Position numbers and translations under genes: made by a program
The notes under the pieces: model-generated
The model's database searches: none
Told to the model about the DNA's origin: nothing
The model's input: only the letters and a program-made list of their open reading frames with translations
Assembly: GCF_000389965.1 (NCBI RefSeq)
Contig: NC_021191.1
Location: 7,751,501-7,815,500, forward strand
Length of the DNA: 64,000 nucleotides
Direction: 5' to 3'
Origin: Actinoplanes sp. N902-109
Lineage (GTDB): Bacteria > Actinomycetota > Actinomycetes > Mycobacteriales > Micromonosporaceae
Part shown: positions 7,487 through 16,687 of the stretch, in pieces
Position numbering within the stretch: position 1 is the stretch's first letter
Layout: the number at the start of each line of letters is the position of its first letter

Positions 7487-8818
7487 TTAGCGGGCGACCG
7501 GGAACGCGTCGTCGTCGAAGGGCCCCACCACGGCCAGCGACATGGGCCGGGAGAACAACTCGGCGGCCAGCGCGTTGGTCTCCTCCAGGGTGACCGCGTC
7601 GACCCGGGCCAGCAGCTCGTCGACGGCCATCAGGTCGCCGTAGAGCAGCTCGGACTTGGCCAGCCGGCTCATCCGCGAGCCGGTGTCCTCCAGGCCCAGC
7701 ACGTACGCGCCCTTGACCATGCCCTTGCCGCGGACCAGCTCGGCGGCGGTGATGCCGTCGGCGGCCACCGCGGCCAGCTCGGCCCGGATCAGCGTCAGCA
7801 CCTCCTCGGCCTTGCCCGGTGCGCAGCCCGCGTAGACGCCGAACAGGCCGGCGTCGGCATACTGGCTGCCGTACGAGTAGACCGAGTAGGCCAGCCCGCG
7901 CTTCTCCCGGATCTCCTGGAACAACCGGCTGGACATGCCGCCGCCCAGCACGTTGTTGAGCACCCCGAGCGCGAACCGCCGCTCGTCGCCGCGGGCGATG
8001 CCGGGGCCGCCGAGCACCAGGTGCGCCTGCTCGGTGTCCTGGTTGCGGACCACCGTGGCCGGCTTCTTGAACCGCGGGAGCTTGCGCGCGCGCAGCGGCG
8101 CCGGGTCGCCCGGGGTGTCCAGCGGGCTGTCGGCGAGCGCGGCCCGGACCAGCCGGACCACCTTGGTGTGATCGAGGTTGCCGGCCGCGGTGATGACGAT
8201 CTGCGACGGTTGGTAGCGGGTGCGGTAGAAGCGGTTGATCTGCGCCCGGGTCATCGGGGAGATCGTCTCCTCGGTGCCGGAGATCAACCGGCCCAGCGGG
8301 GTGCCCGCCCCGAAGATCGCCTCGGTGAAGACGTCGTGCACCTCGTCACCGGGCTCGTCGTCGTGCATGGCGATCTCTTCGAGGATGACCCCGCGCTCGG
8401 TCTCCACGTCGGCCGGGTCCAGCACCGAGTTGGCCACGGCGTCACAGAGCACGTCGATGGCCAGCGGCAGGTCGGCGTCCAGCACCCGCGCGTAGTAGCA
8501 GGTGTATTCCTTCGTGGTGAACGCGTTCGTCTCGCCGCCGACGGCTTCGATCTCGGCCGAGATGTCCAGCGCGGACCGCTTCTCGGTGCCCTTGAACAGC
8601 AGGTGCTCGAGGAAGTGCGAGGCCCCGGACAGCCCGGGGGCCTCGTCGCGTGAGCCGATCCGCACCCAGACGCCCAGCGCGGCGCTGCGGGTGGTGGGGA
8701 TGGCCTCGGTGACGATGCGCAGGCCGCTGGGCAGCACGGTACGGCGTACACCGGGATGCAGGGTCTTGGTAATGACGCGGGCCGGCGCAACGGCCGGCCC
8801 GCGGTTGTTCGCTGTCAT
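7487..8818 (-). CDS. M16 family zinc peptidase (processing-peptidase-like)
   Basis: 443 residues. The inverted zinc motif HxxEH appears as HFLEH in GASHFLEHLLFKGTEKRS, and the distal glutamate lies in ERGVILEEIAMHDDEPGD, so the catalytic set is complete. The C-terminal half carries the usual inactive-like repeat with the RGLAYSVYSYGSQYADAG segment. M16B enzymes cleave peptides or presequences; the actinobacterial member (PepR-like) is always next to pnp, but its substrate is not known. Only 9 bp separate its ATG (8818) from the pnp stop, so it is co-transcribed with pnp. Confidence 0.93.
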   Translation of the reverse strand: MTANNRGPAVAPARVITKTLHPGVRRTVLPSGLRIVTEAIPTTRSAALGVWVRIGSRDEAPGLSGASHFLEHLLFKGTEKRSALDISAEIEAVGGETNAFTTKEYTCYYARVLDADLPLAIDVLCDAVANSVLDPADVETERGVILEEIAMHDDEPGDEVHDVFTEAIFGAGTPLGRLISGTEETISPMTRAQINRFYRTRYQPSQIVITAAGNLDHTKVVRLVRAALADSPLDTPGDPAPLRARKLPRFKKPATVVRNQDTEQAHLVLGGPGIARGDERRFALGVLNNVLGGGMSSRLFQEIREKRGLAYSVYSYGSQYADAGLFGVYAGCAPGKAEEVLTLIRAELAAVAADGITAAELVRGKGMVKGAYVLGLEDTGSRMSRLAKSELLYGDLMAVDELLARVDAVTLEETNALAAELFSRPMSLAVVGPFDDDAFPVAR

Positions 8819-8827
8819 GAGTGGGCG

Positions 8828-11158
8828 TCAGCCACGGTCTCCGCCGCGGTCGCCGCCCCGGTCGCCACTCGGGCGCGACCGGCGCCGGCGAGGCTGGTCG
8901 CCGCCCTCGGACCGCTCACGGGGAGCGCGCTCCTCGCGGGGCTTGTCGTCCGCGGCCGGAGCGGCCGGGGCCTCCTCGCCCTCGGGGCGGACCTTGTCGA
9001 GGTAGATCTTGCCGCGGTTGTCGATGTCCGCGATCGAGACCTCGACCTTGTCGCCGACGTTGAGGAAGTCCTCGACCTTCTCGACGCGCTTGCCGTCGCC
9101 CACCTTGGAGATGTGCAGCAGGCCGTCGCGACCGGGCAGCAGCGAGATGAACGCGCCGAACGCGGCCGTCTTGACCACCGTGCCGAGGAACTTGTCGCCG
9201 ACCTTGGGCAGCGTCGGGTTGGCGATGGCGTTGATCCGCTCCACCGCGGCGTCGGCCGACGGGCCGTTGGTCGCGCCGACGTAGATCGTGCCGTCGTCCT
9301 CGATGGAGATGTCGGCGCCGGTCTCGTCCTGGATCGCGTTGATCGTCTGGCCCTTGGGGCCGATGACCATGCCGATCTTGTCGACCGGGATCTTCACGCT
9401 GGTGACCCGCGGCGCGTACTCCGACATCTCGGCCGGGCTGTTGATGGCCTGATCCATCACCTGCAGGATCGTGGCGCGGGCGTCGTGCGCCTGCTGCAGG
9501 GCCGCCGCCAGCACGTCGGACGGGATGCCGTCGAGCTTGGTGTCGAGCTGCAGCGCGGTGACGAACTCGCTGGTGCCGGCGACCTTGAAGTCCATGTCGC
9601 CGAAGGCGTCCTCGGCACCGAGGATGTCGGTCAGCGCGATGTACTCGGTCTTGCCGTCGACCTCGTCGGAGATCAGGCCCATGGCGATGCCGGCGACCGG
9701 CGCCTTCAGCGGCACACCGGCGCTGAGCAGGGCCAGCGTCGAGGCGCAGACCGAACCCATCGAGGTCGAGCCGTTGGAGCCGAGGGCCTCGGAGACCTGG
9801 CGGATCGCGTACGGGAACTCCTCGCGCGACGGCAGCACGGGCACCAGGGCCCGCTCGGCCAGCGCGCCGTGGCCGATCTCGCGGCGCTTGGGCGAGCCCA
9901 CCCGGCCGGTCTCACCGGTCGAGTACGGCGGGAAGTTGTAGTTGTGCATGTAGCGCTTGGACTTCTCGGGGGCGAGCGTGTCCAGCGCCTGCTCCATGCG
10001 CAGCATGTTCAGCGTGGTGACACCCATGATCTGGGTCTCGCCGCGCTCGAACAGCGCCGAGCCGTGCACCCGGGGCAGGATGCCGACCTCGGCGGACAGC
10101 GGCCGGATGTCGCGCGGGCCGCGGCCGTCGATGCGGACCTGCTCGCGCAGCACCCGCTGGCGCACCTCGGCCTTGGTGACCGAGCGGAACGCCGCGCTGA
10201 TCTCCTTCTCGCGGCCCTCGAAACGCTCGTCGAGCAGCTCGTGCGCCTTGGCCTTGACCCGGTCGAGGGCCTCCTCGCGCTCCTGCTTGCCGGCGATCTT
10301 GAGCGCCTCGGCGGTCTCCTCGCGGACGGCCTCGGTCACCGCGGACAGCACGTCGTCCTGGTAGTCGAGGAAGACCGGGAACTCCTGGACCGGCTTCGCG
10401 GCGACCTCGGCCAGCTCGCTCTGCGCGCGGCACAGCTCCCGCAGGGCGGGCTTGGCCGCCTCGAGGCCGCCGGCCACGATCTCCTCGGTCGGGGCGGTGG
10501 CACCGGCGGCGATCAGCTTGACCGCCTGCGGGGTGGCCTCGGCCTCGACCATCATGATCGCGACGTCGCCGTCCTCGGTGACCCGGCCCGCGACGACCAT
10601 GTCGAAGACGGCCCGCTCGAGCTCCTCGATGGTCGGGAACGCGACCCACTGGCCCTCGATGTAGGCCACCCGGGTCGAGCCGACCGGGCCGCTGAACGGC
10701 AGGCCGGAGAGCTTGGTCGACATCGAGGCGCCGTTCATGGCGACGACGTCGTACGGGTGCGACGGGTCGAGCGCCAGGACGGTCTCGACGACCTGGACCT
10801 CGTTGCGCAGGCCCTTGGTGAACGACGGGCGCAGCGGCCGGTCGATCAGGCGGCAGGTGAGGATCGCGTCCTCGCTCGGGCGGCCCTCACGACGGAAGAA
10901 CGAGCCGGGGATGCGACCCGCGGCGTACATCCGCTCCTCGACGTCGACGGTCAGCGGGAAGAAGTCGAAGTGCTCCTTCGGCGCCTTGCTGGCCGTGGTC
11001 GTGGAGAGAACGGTGGTCTCGCCCAGCTGGACGACGACCGAGCCGCCGGCCTGCTTGGCCAGGCGACCGGTGGAGAACGTGATCTCACGGGTGCCGAACG
11101 ACCCGTTGTCGATGACGGCGGTGCGCGATTCGGTGCCGAGAGCGTTGTGCTCTGTCAT
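8828..11158 (-). CDS. pnp: Polyribonucleotide nucleotidyltransferase / guanosine pentaphosphate synthetase
   Basis: 776 residues. PNPase degrades RNA 3' to 5' by phosphorolysis and can add tails; actinobacterial members were also described as GPSI. Two RNase PH cores are seen: the first starts at ITFSTGRLAKQAGGSVVVQLGETTVL, the second carries RTHGSALFERGETQIMGV-type sequence. A KH domain follows (GMVIGPKGQTINAIQDETGA) and then an S1 domain (GTVVKTAAFGAFISLLPG). The C-terminus is an Arg/Glu/Gly tail ending in GGDRGGDRGGDRG, a likely RNA-binding tail. ATG at 11158. It precedes the M16 gene by 9 bp and follows rpsO as in most bacteria. Confidence 0.97.
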   Translation of the reverse strand: MTEHNALGTESRTAVIDNGSFGTREITFSTGRLAKQAGGSVVVQLGETTVLSTTTASKAPKEHFDFFPLTVDVEERMYAAGRIPGSFFRREGRPSEDAILTCRLIDRPLRPSFTKGLRNEVQVVETVLALDPSHPYDVVAMNGASMSTKLSGLPFSGPVGSTRVAYIEGQWVAFPTIEELERAVFDMVVAGRVTEDGDVAIMMVEAEATPQAVKLIAAGATAPTEEIVAGGLEAAKPALRELCRAQSELAEVAAKPVQEFPVFLDYQDDVLSAVTEAVREETAEALKIAGKQEREEALDRVKAKAHELLDERFEGREKEISAAFRSVTKAEVRQRVLREQVRIDGRGPRDIRPLSAEVGILPRVHGSALFERGETQIMGVTTLNMLRMEQALDTLAPEKSKRYMHNYNFPPYSTGETGRVGSPKRREIGHGALAERALVPVLPSREEFPYAIRQVSEALGSNGSTSMGSVCASTLALLSAGVPLKAPVAGIAMGLISDEVDGKTEYIALTDILGAEDAFGDMDFKVAGTSEFVTALQLDTKLDGIPSDVLAAALQQAHDARATILQVMDQAINSPAEMSEYAPRVTSVKIPVDKIGMVIGPKGQTINAIQDETGADISIEDDGTIYVGATNGPSADAAVERINAIANPTLPKVGDKFLGTVVKTAAFGAFISLLPGRDGLLHISKVGDGKRVEKVEDFLNVGDKVEVSIADIDNRGKIYLDKVRPEGEEAPAAPAADDKPREERAPRERSEGGDQPRRRRSRPSGDRGGDRGGDRG

Positions 11159-11314
11159 GTGGTGCGGTACTCCTTCGTCGAGGACCCGGCGGTCTCTACA
11201 GCGCGGTTACAGCGTGGCCGGTCTTCGATCGAAGTGCCCGGGAAGCGAGCCCGGGAACCACTACCGAGGACCGGTGCCGTCTTACTGTGGCCGCGCGGGT
11301 CCGTGGGTATTGCT

Positions 11315-11346
11315 CGGGGGAGCGACCCTGTCGGATCACTCCCCCG
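11315..11346 (-). terminator. Stem-loop directly downstream of rpsO
   Basis: CGGGGGAG (11315-11322) and CTCCCCCG (11339-11346) form an 8-bp GC stem with a 16-nt loop, 6 bp past the rpsO stop. No U-tract is visible. A second 6-bp CCCGGG repeat (11237-11242 / 11250-11255) lies further into the rpsO-pnp spacer. In other bacteria this spacer carries the rpsO terminator and the PNPase autoregulatory RNase III site; the role here is inference. Confidence 0.5.
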
Positions 11347-11352
11347 GTGAAA

Positions 11353-11622
11353 CTAGCGGCGCAGGCCGAGACGCTCGATGAGCGTGCGGTAGCGCTGGAT
11401 GTCCTTCTTCTGCACGTAGTTGAGCAGACGGCGGCGACGGCCCACCAGCAGCAGCAGACCACGACGGCTGTGGTGGTCGTGCTTGTGCACCTTGAGGTGC
11501 TCGGTGAGGTCGGCGATCCGCTTGGTGAGCATCGCGACCTGAACCTCGGGAGAGCCGGTGTCGCCCTCCAGGGTCGCGTACTCGGTCATGATCTTGGTCT
11601 TGGTCTCTTGATCGAGCGCCAT
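11353..11622 (-). CDS. rpsO: 30S ribosomal protein S15
   Basis: 89 residues, start ATG 11622 (MALDQETKTKIM). The open frame extends 32 codons upstream, but S15 proteins begin here. The protein binds the central domain of 16S rRNA. The conserved GDTGSPEVQVAMLTKRI and HKHDHHSRRGLLLLVGRRRR blocks are intact and the protein ends KKDIQRYRTLIERLGLRR. It sits between ribF and pnp, the classical context. Confidence 0.98.
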   Translation of the reverse strand: MALDQETKTKIMTEYATLEGDTGSPEVQVAMLTKRIADLTEHLKVHKHDHHSRRGLLLLVGRRRRLLNYVQKKDIQRYRTLIERLGLRR

Positions 11623-11747
11623 GTTCTCCGTGCTTCTGGGTTGCCGATGAAGTCGGTATCCTCGCGGCCCGCGGCGTCGGGCAGGCAGGCGAGACCGTTT
11701 GGGGTGCGGCTCGGACAATCCGATCCGCCCTCAACCTTACCAGCCAG

Positions 11748-12674
11748 TCAGCGGAGCACCTCGCGGGTCTGCTGCACGTCCTCGGTGATCTGGGTGATGA
11801 GTGGCTCGATCGAGGTGTATGTCCGCTGCTCGCGCAGATGGGCGACGAAATCGAGGGTCACCCGCTCGCCGTACAGGTCGCCCTGGAAATCCAGCGCGTA
11901 CGCCTCGACGCGACGCTCCCGGCCGGAGAACGTCGGGTTGGTGCCCACCGACACCGACGAGCGCAGCGGCGGCTGCCCGGCGCGGTGCAGCCAGGCCGCA
12001 TAGACGCCGTCCGCCGGGATCGCGGCGTAGCGGTGGCACATCAGGTTGGCGGTCGGGAAGCCCAGCTCCCGGCCGCGCTGATCACCGCGGACGACCACGC
12101 CGGAGAGCTGGTGCGGCCGGCCCAGGGCGGAGGCCGCGGCCGCCACGTCGCCGGCGTCGACGCAGCTGCGGATGTACGTGGACGAGAAGACCAGCCCCTC
12201 GTCGGCAACCAGCGGGGCCTCCTCGACGGTGAAGCCGAAGGTGTGCCCGAGCTTGGCCAGCATCGCCAGGTCGCCGGTGGCCTTGTGCCCGAAGCGGAAG
12301 TTGTCCCCCTCCACCACCACCGCGGCGTGCAGCGCCTCGACCAGGACGTTGTGCACGAACTCGTCGGGGGTGAGCCGGGAGAACTCCGGCGTGAACGGCA
12401 CGACGCACAGCGCGTCGACGCCCAGCTGCTCGATCAGCTCGGCCTTGCGCACCGGTTCGGTCAGCACCGCCGGGTGCGAGCCCGGGCGCACCACCTCGGC
12501 CGGGTGCGGGTCGAAGGTCACCACGACGGAGTGCAGACCGAGGTCGCGCGCCCGCTTCACGGCGTGCCCGATGATCGCCTGGTGCCCGCGGTGCACGCCG
12601 TCGAAGACCCCGATGGTGACCACGGACCGGCCGAACCCGCCCGGCACCGCCTCGTAGCCGCGCCACCGCTGCAT
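11748..12674 (-). CDS. ribF: Bifunctional riboflavin kinase / FAD synthetase
   Basis: 308 residues from ATG 12674, which has a GGGGAGG ribosome-binding site 8 nt upstream; an in-frame ATG at 12722 adds 16 atypical residues. The N-terminal FAD synthetase half has the nucleotidyltransferase motif FDGVHRGHQ and STYIRS. The C-terminal riboflavin kinase half has GRELGFPTAN and ends in LREQRTYTS followed by a helix. It makes FMN and then FAD from riboflavin. No FMN riboswitch is visible upstream. It is divergent from the hybrid kinase at 12755 with 80 bp between the starts. Confidence 0.96.
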   Translation of the reverse strand: MQRWRGYEAVPGGFGRSVVTIGVFDGVHRGHQAIIGHAVKRARDLGLHSVVVTFDPHPAEVVRPGSHPAVLTEPVRKAELIEQLGVDALCVVPFTPEFSRLTPDEFVHNVLVEALHAAVVVEGDNFRFGHKATGDLAMLAKLGHTFGFTVEEAPLVADEGLVFSSTYIRSCVDAGDVAAAASALGRPHQLSGVVVRGDQRGRELGFPTANLMCHRYAAIPADGVYAAWLHRAGQPPLRSSVSVGTNPTFSGRERRVEAYALDFQGDLYGERVTLDFVAHLREQRTYTSIEPLITQITEDVQQTREVLR

Positions 12675-12754
12675 CTCACGCCTCCCCTGTGCGTCAACCA
12701 GGCGTAAGAGTATCGGTCGCACAACGTGCCTGAAACGCTACAGTTGATACCGAT

Positions 12755-15391
12755 ATGAGCATCGGCTGGAGTCCGCTCGTCCTGCTTGCCGCGGAATGCA
12801 TGTTCGCGGGTCTCTTCCTGCGCGCCGGGGCGGGCTACCTGCGCAGACGCGACCCGTTGCAGCGTGACGTCACCCTGGTCTTCCTGCCCTGCACGCTGTG
12901 GTTCGCGTTCGCCCTCTACCGGCATCTGAACGGCATGCCGCCCGCATGGGTGATCGTCATCACCCAGCTCGCGCTGTTTCTTCAGCCGTACCTGACCCTG
13001 CGCCTTGCCGCGCGCCTGCGGCAGCTCCCCCGGTGGCTGGGCGCAGTGGCCTTGATCGCCGCGGTGGCCTCCGCCGCGTACATCGTCATCGACGGACCGC
13101 TCACCCACCACGGGTGGCTGGGCTCCGCCGGCTGTTTCGCGGTCTTCGAACTCACCGCCGCATGGCTGCTGCTCGGCAAGGCCCGCACCCGCACCGGCGC
13201 CAACCGGGCCCGGCTGACCGTCGCCGCCGCCACCACGGTGCTCTTCGCGGTGATGATCCTGGTGCTCGCGACCGCCACCGTGCGGGACAACGACCCGCGG
13301 CTGATCGGCGCCTACCGGTCGCTCAGCTTCTTCTGCGGCGTCGGCTACCTGATCGCTTTCGCCCCGCCGCGGCTGCTGCGCCGGGCGTTCTCGGCCACCA
13401 CCGCGCAGTCGGTGAGCGAGAAGCTGCTGCTCGAGCCGTACGAGTCGCCCCCGCAGGTCTGGCAGGGCTATGCCGACATCATGCGGATGGAGACCGGCGC
13501 CGACGCGGTCTCGGTGCTGATGCCCCGCGCCGACGGGCTGCTCGCGCCGATCGCGTACGCCGGACCCAGCCTGCGCGCGTTCGAGGAGTTCGGCATCGAC
13601 GACCTCACCGCGCTGATCCGTGCCGGACAGCCGGCCCGGCTGCGCGAGGGCGGCGACGCGCTGGTCGAACACTTCGGGGCCGACCTGGGCGACGACTTCG
13701 TGACACTGCTCAGCATGCCGGTGCCGCCCGACTCCGAGGGCGCGGTGCTGCTGTTCAACCGGCACCGGAGCCTGTTCAGCGACGACGACCTGCGGTTGTT
13801 CGCGCTGCTCGGTGGGCAGGCCGGCATCCTCGCCGAACGGGTCGGGGTGCTGGCCGCGCAGCGCCGGCTGGCCACCGATCTCGGCGACTCGGTGGACGCG
13901 CTCACCCGGGCCAGCGCGGCCAAGAGCGCGTTCCTGGCCAACATGAGCCACGAGCTGCGCACCCCGCTCAACGCGATCATCGGGTTCAGCGACCTGATGC
14001 GCCAGGAAGAACCGGACGGCGACCGGCGCCGGGTGCCCGCCGAGTGGGTCGAGCACATCCACACCAGCGGGCGGCACCTGCTCGGGCTGATCAACGACAT
14101 CCTCGACCTGGCGAAGGTGGAAGCCGGCCGGCTGGAGCTGCGGCTCGCCCCGCTGCGGATCGACACCGCCGTGCAGGAGCTGCTCACCGGCCTGTCCCCG
14201 CTGATCATCACGAAGTCGTTGACCGTGGTGAGCGAGCTGGCCGAGGCCACCGCGACCGCCGACCGGGTGCGCTTCCGGCAGATCGTCGAGAACCTGCTCT
14301 CCAACGCGATCAAGTTCACCCCCGAAGGCGGCCGGCTGACCGTCACCACCGTCGGCGCCGGCGCCGACGTGCTGGTCACCGTCGCCGACACCGGCGTCGG
14401 CATCGCCCCGGCCGACCAGCAGCGGGTGTTCGAGGAGTTCCAGCAGGTCGGCGATCCGGACCGGCAGCGCGGCGGCACCGGGCTCGGGCTGGCCCTGACC
14501 AAACGCCTGGTGGAGGCGCACGGCGGGGAGATCTCGCTGGTGTCGGCGCCGGGGGTGGGCAGCGCCTTCACCGTACGGATCCCCGCCGCGCCCCTGGTGC
14601 GGTCCCAGTCGGCGCCGGACGACAAGCCCGGGGTGCGCGTCCTGCTCGTCGAGGACGACCCGCAGTCGGCCGAGCTGCTGCGCACCCACCTGGAGAACGC
14701 CGGTTACCGGGTGGACGTGGCCGGGTCGGGCGAGGCCGGCCTCACCGCCGCCGGAGCCTGCCCGCCGGACGCGATCGTGCTGGATGTGGCCCTGCCCGGC
14801 ATCGACGGCTTCGAGGTGATCCGCCGGCTCAAGGCGGACGAGCGGCTGGCCGGCATCCCGGTCTTCTTCGCCACGATCATCGACGAGCGGCCGGCCGGCA
14901 TGGCCCTCGGCGCCAGCGACTACTTCGTGAAGCCGGTCGACCCGGGCGCGCTGCTCGGGGCGCTGGCCCGCTCGGTGGCGGCCCGACCGGCCACCCCGCG
15001 CGTGCTGGTCGTGGATCACGACGACACGATCCGCCGGGCGATCGAGGACGGCTTGCGCGCCGGGGGCGCCGACGTGGTGGCCGTGGCGGACGGGCAGGAG
15101 GGCCTGGCGCTGAGCCGCGAAGGCCGGTTCGACCTGATCGTGTGCGACCTGCAGTCGCCGACGAACGACGGGTTCAGCATGCTCGCCGCGATCGAGCAGG
15201 ACCCGGCCACCCGGCAGACGCCGGTGCTCGGGCTGGCCGCGCTCGGGAGTGATGCCTCGCTGGTGGCGACGGCGATGGCCGGCGGCGTGGTGGCCACCGC
15301 GATGGCCGGCGGTGCCGGCTCGGAGACTCTCGCGCCGCTGTTCGGCGTGCGCGGCGCGGACGACGACGGTGCGGAGAAGGAGAACGTGTGA
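12755..15391 (+). CDS. Membrane-bound GAF hybrid histidine kinase with two receiver domains
   Basis: 878 residues. About seven hydrophobic helices fill residues 1-210, followed by a GAF-like domain (~225-365). The dimerisation helix has phospho-acceptor H399 (ANMSHELRTPLNAII). The ATPase domain has N-box ENLLSNAIKF, DTGVGI and GGTGLGLALTKRL. Receiver 1 (~629-745) has EDD, D677 and K726 (YFVKPVD). Receiver 2 (~749-860) has D798 but no Lys-Pro motif; a 9-residue tandem duplication lies in that region. The GTGA overlap with the next gene implies coupled expression with a stand-alone receiver, so a phosphorelay is likely. The signal is unknown. The TACAGT hexamer 10 nt before the ATG may be its -10. 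Confidence 0.92.
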   Translation: MSIGWSPLVLLAAECMFAGLFLRAGAGYLRRRDPLQRDVTLVFLPCTLWFAFALYRHLNGMPPAWVIVITQLALFLQPYLTLRLAARLRQLPRWLGAVALIAAVASAAYIVIDGPLTHHGWLGSAGCFAVFELTAAWLLLGKARTRTGANRARLTVAAATTVLFAVMILVLATATVRDNDPRLIGAYRSLSFFCGVGYLIAFAPPRLLRRAFSATTAQSVSEKLLLEPYESPPQVWQGYADIMRMETGADAVSVLMPRADGLLAPIAYAGPSLRAFEEFGIDDLTALIRAGQPARLREGGDALVEHFGADLGDDFVTLLSMPVPPDSEGAVLLFNRHRSLFSDDDLRLFALLGGQAGILAERVGVLAAQRRLATDLGDSVDALTRASAAKSAFLANMSHELRTPLNAIIGFSDLMRQEEPDGDRRRVPAEWVEHIHTSGRHLLGLINDILDLAKVEAGRLELRLAPLRIDTAVQELLTGLSPLIITKSLTVVSELAEATATADRVRFRQIVENLLSNAIKFTPEGGRLTVTTVGAGADVLVTVADTGVGIAPADQQRVFEEFQQVGDPDRQRGGTGLGLALTKRLVEAHGGEISLVSAPGVGSAFTVRIPAAPLVRSQSAPDDKPGVRVLLVEDDPQSAELLRTHLENAGYRVDVAGSGEAGLTAAGACPPDAIVLDVALPGIDGFEVIRRLKADERLAGIPVFFATIIDERPAGMALGASDYFVKPVDPGALLGALARSVAARPATPRVLVVDHDDTIRRAIEDGLRAGGADVVAVADGQEGLALSREGRFDLIVCDLQSPTNDGFSMLAAIEQDPATRQTPVLGLAALGSDASLVATAMAGGVVATAMAGGAGSETLAPLFGVRGADDDGAEKENV
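15261..15314 (+). repeat. 27-bp tandem duplication inside receiver 2
   Basis: Two in-frame copies (15261-15287 and 15288-15314) encode LVATAMAGG and VVATAMAGG. They occupy the place where a receiver would normally present its conserved lysine. The copies differ at a few bases, so the duplication is not brand new. Confidence 0.85.
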
Positions 15392-15783
15392 CGCGCATTC
15401 TGCTGGTCGAGGACGAGGAACTGAATCGGACGCTGGTCAAGGCCGTGTTGTCCCGGGCCGCGATCGCCACTGTCCGGGAGGCCGAGGTGCTCGACGCGAA
15501 CAGCCTGGCGGTCGCGCGCAGCCGGCTCAGCAGCGAGGACGTCGACCTGGTGCTGCTCGACATGAACCTGCCCGACGGCAACGGCCTGGCCCTGGCCAGC
15601 GAGCTCGCCGCCGGCACGGTCGGCGCGGGGCGGCGCCGGCCCTCGGTGGTCGCGGTGACCGCCAGCGTGCTGCCGCAGGACCGGGCGGCCGCGCTGGCCG
15701 CGGGCTGCGACGGCTTCCTGGACAAGCCCTATGCCGCCGCGGACCTCGTTGCGACGGTGGCCGAGCACCTCGACAAGCGCTAG
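15388..15783 (+). CDS. Stand-alone response regulator (receiver domain only)
   Basis: 131 residues, GTG start overlapping the kinase stop. It is a complete receiver: acidic pair EDEE (residues 8-11), phospho-acceptor Asp in VLLDMNLPDG, Thr in VVAVTAS, and Lys in GFLDKPY. No output domain is fused, so it probably acts by protein contact or passes phosphate to another protein, as CheY- or Spo0F-type regulators do. The upstream hybrid kinase is the obvious partner. Its stop overlaps the convergent truB stop by 4 bp. Confidence 0.92.
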   Translation: MTRILLVEDEELNRTLVKAVLSRAAIATVREAEVLDANSLAVARSRLSSEDVDLVLLDMNLPDGNGLALASELAAGTVGAGRRRPSVVAVTASVLPQDRAAALAAGCDGFLDKPYAAADLVATVAEHLDKR

Positions 15784-16664
15784 CCGGCCGGGCTCAGCAC
15801 AATCTCGGCCCGGGCCTTGCCGGCCCGCTCGGAGACGACGGCGAGGACGTTGCCGGCCGGGTCGAACACCGCGTACGGCCCCTCGATGCCCACCGGCTCG
15901 AGCGGGCCGCCATGGCTGAGCACCCGCGCTTCCTCCGGGGTGGCCTGCCGCTGCGGGAACGCCTGCCGGGCCGCGTCGGCGATCGGCAGCGAGACGACGT
16001 CCGGCGCGCGCTCCTCGAGCTGGTCGAGCGTGGCCGCCTCGGCCAGCGTCATGCGGCCCACCGCCGTGCGCCGCAGGGCGGTCAGGTGACCACCGACACC
16101 CAGGGCGGTGCCGAGGTCGCGGGCGATGGCGCGGATGTAGGTGCCACTCGAGCAGGTGACGTCGATGTCCACGTCGACGTGCTCAGCCGTACGCCGGACG
16201 GCCAGGATCTCCTGCTCGAAGATCGTCACCCGGCGGGCGGCCAGCTCGACGTCCTCGCCGTCGCGCACCCGCTTGTAGGCGCGCTGACCGTTGATCTTGA
16301 TCGCGCTGACCGCGCTCGGCACCTGGTCGATCTCGCCGGTGCGCGCGGCCAGCTCCGCCCGGATCGCCGCCTCGGTGACCCCGCCGGTGGCCGCGGTCGT
16401 GGTCACGTCACCCTCGGCGTCGTCGGTGACCGTCGACTGGCCCAGCCGGATCGTCGCGGCATAGCTCTTGCGAGCCCCGATCACGTACGTCAACAGCCGC
16501 GTCGCCCGGTTGACGCCGATGATCAACACCCCGGTGGCCATCGGGTCGAGGGTGCCACCATGGCCCACCCGGCGGGTCTTGGCCAGCCGCCGGATCCGGG
16601 CCACCACGTCGTGCGAGGTCATCCCGGCCGGCTTGTCCACAACGATGAGACCGTCCACGTTCAC
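15780..16664 (-). CDS. truB: tRNA pseudouridine-55 synthase
   Basis: 294 residues from GTG 16664 (VNVDGLIVVDKPAGM). A second GTG six bases later is possible; upstream frame codes nothing family-like. It converts U55 of tRNA to pseudouridine. The catalytic aspartate is in GHGGTLDPMATGVL. KSYAATIRLG, INGQRAYKRVRDGE and SSGTYIRAIARDLG are the other family blocks, and the C-terminal part matches the actinobacterial TruB_C2 type. It starts 23 bp after the MATE gene stop. Confidence 0.95.
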   Translation of the reverse strand: MNVDGLIVVDKPAGMTSHDVVARIRRLAKTRRVGHGGTLDPMATGVLIIGVNRATRLLTYVIGARKSYAATIRLGQSTVTDDAEGDVTTTAATGGVTEAAIRAELAARTGEIDQVPSAVSAIKINGQRAYKRVRDGEDVELAARRVTIFEQEILAVRRTAEHVDVDIDVTCSSGTYIRAIARDLGTALGVGGHLTALRRTAVGRMTLAEAATLDQLEERAPDVVSLPIADAARQAFPQRQATPEEARVLSHGGPLEPVGIEGPYAVFDPAGNVLAVVSERAGKARAEIVLSPAG

Positions 16665-16687
16665 CCGTCCACCCAACCAGACGCGGT

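Noticed and set aside
8756..11350. 864-codon open frame on the plus strand opposite pnp
   Set aside because: Antisense shadow of pnp with low-complexity RAV/DLG composition and no start signals.
11623..11747. FMN riboswitch near ribF/rpsO
   Set aside because: No conserved RFN-element pattern; ribF starts on the far side at 12674 with only 80 bp upstream.
12557..15019. 820-codon minus-strand frame opposite the hybrid kinase
   Set aside because: The plus-strand frame has kinase and receiver motifs; this one has none.
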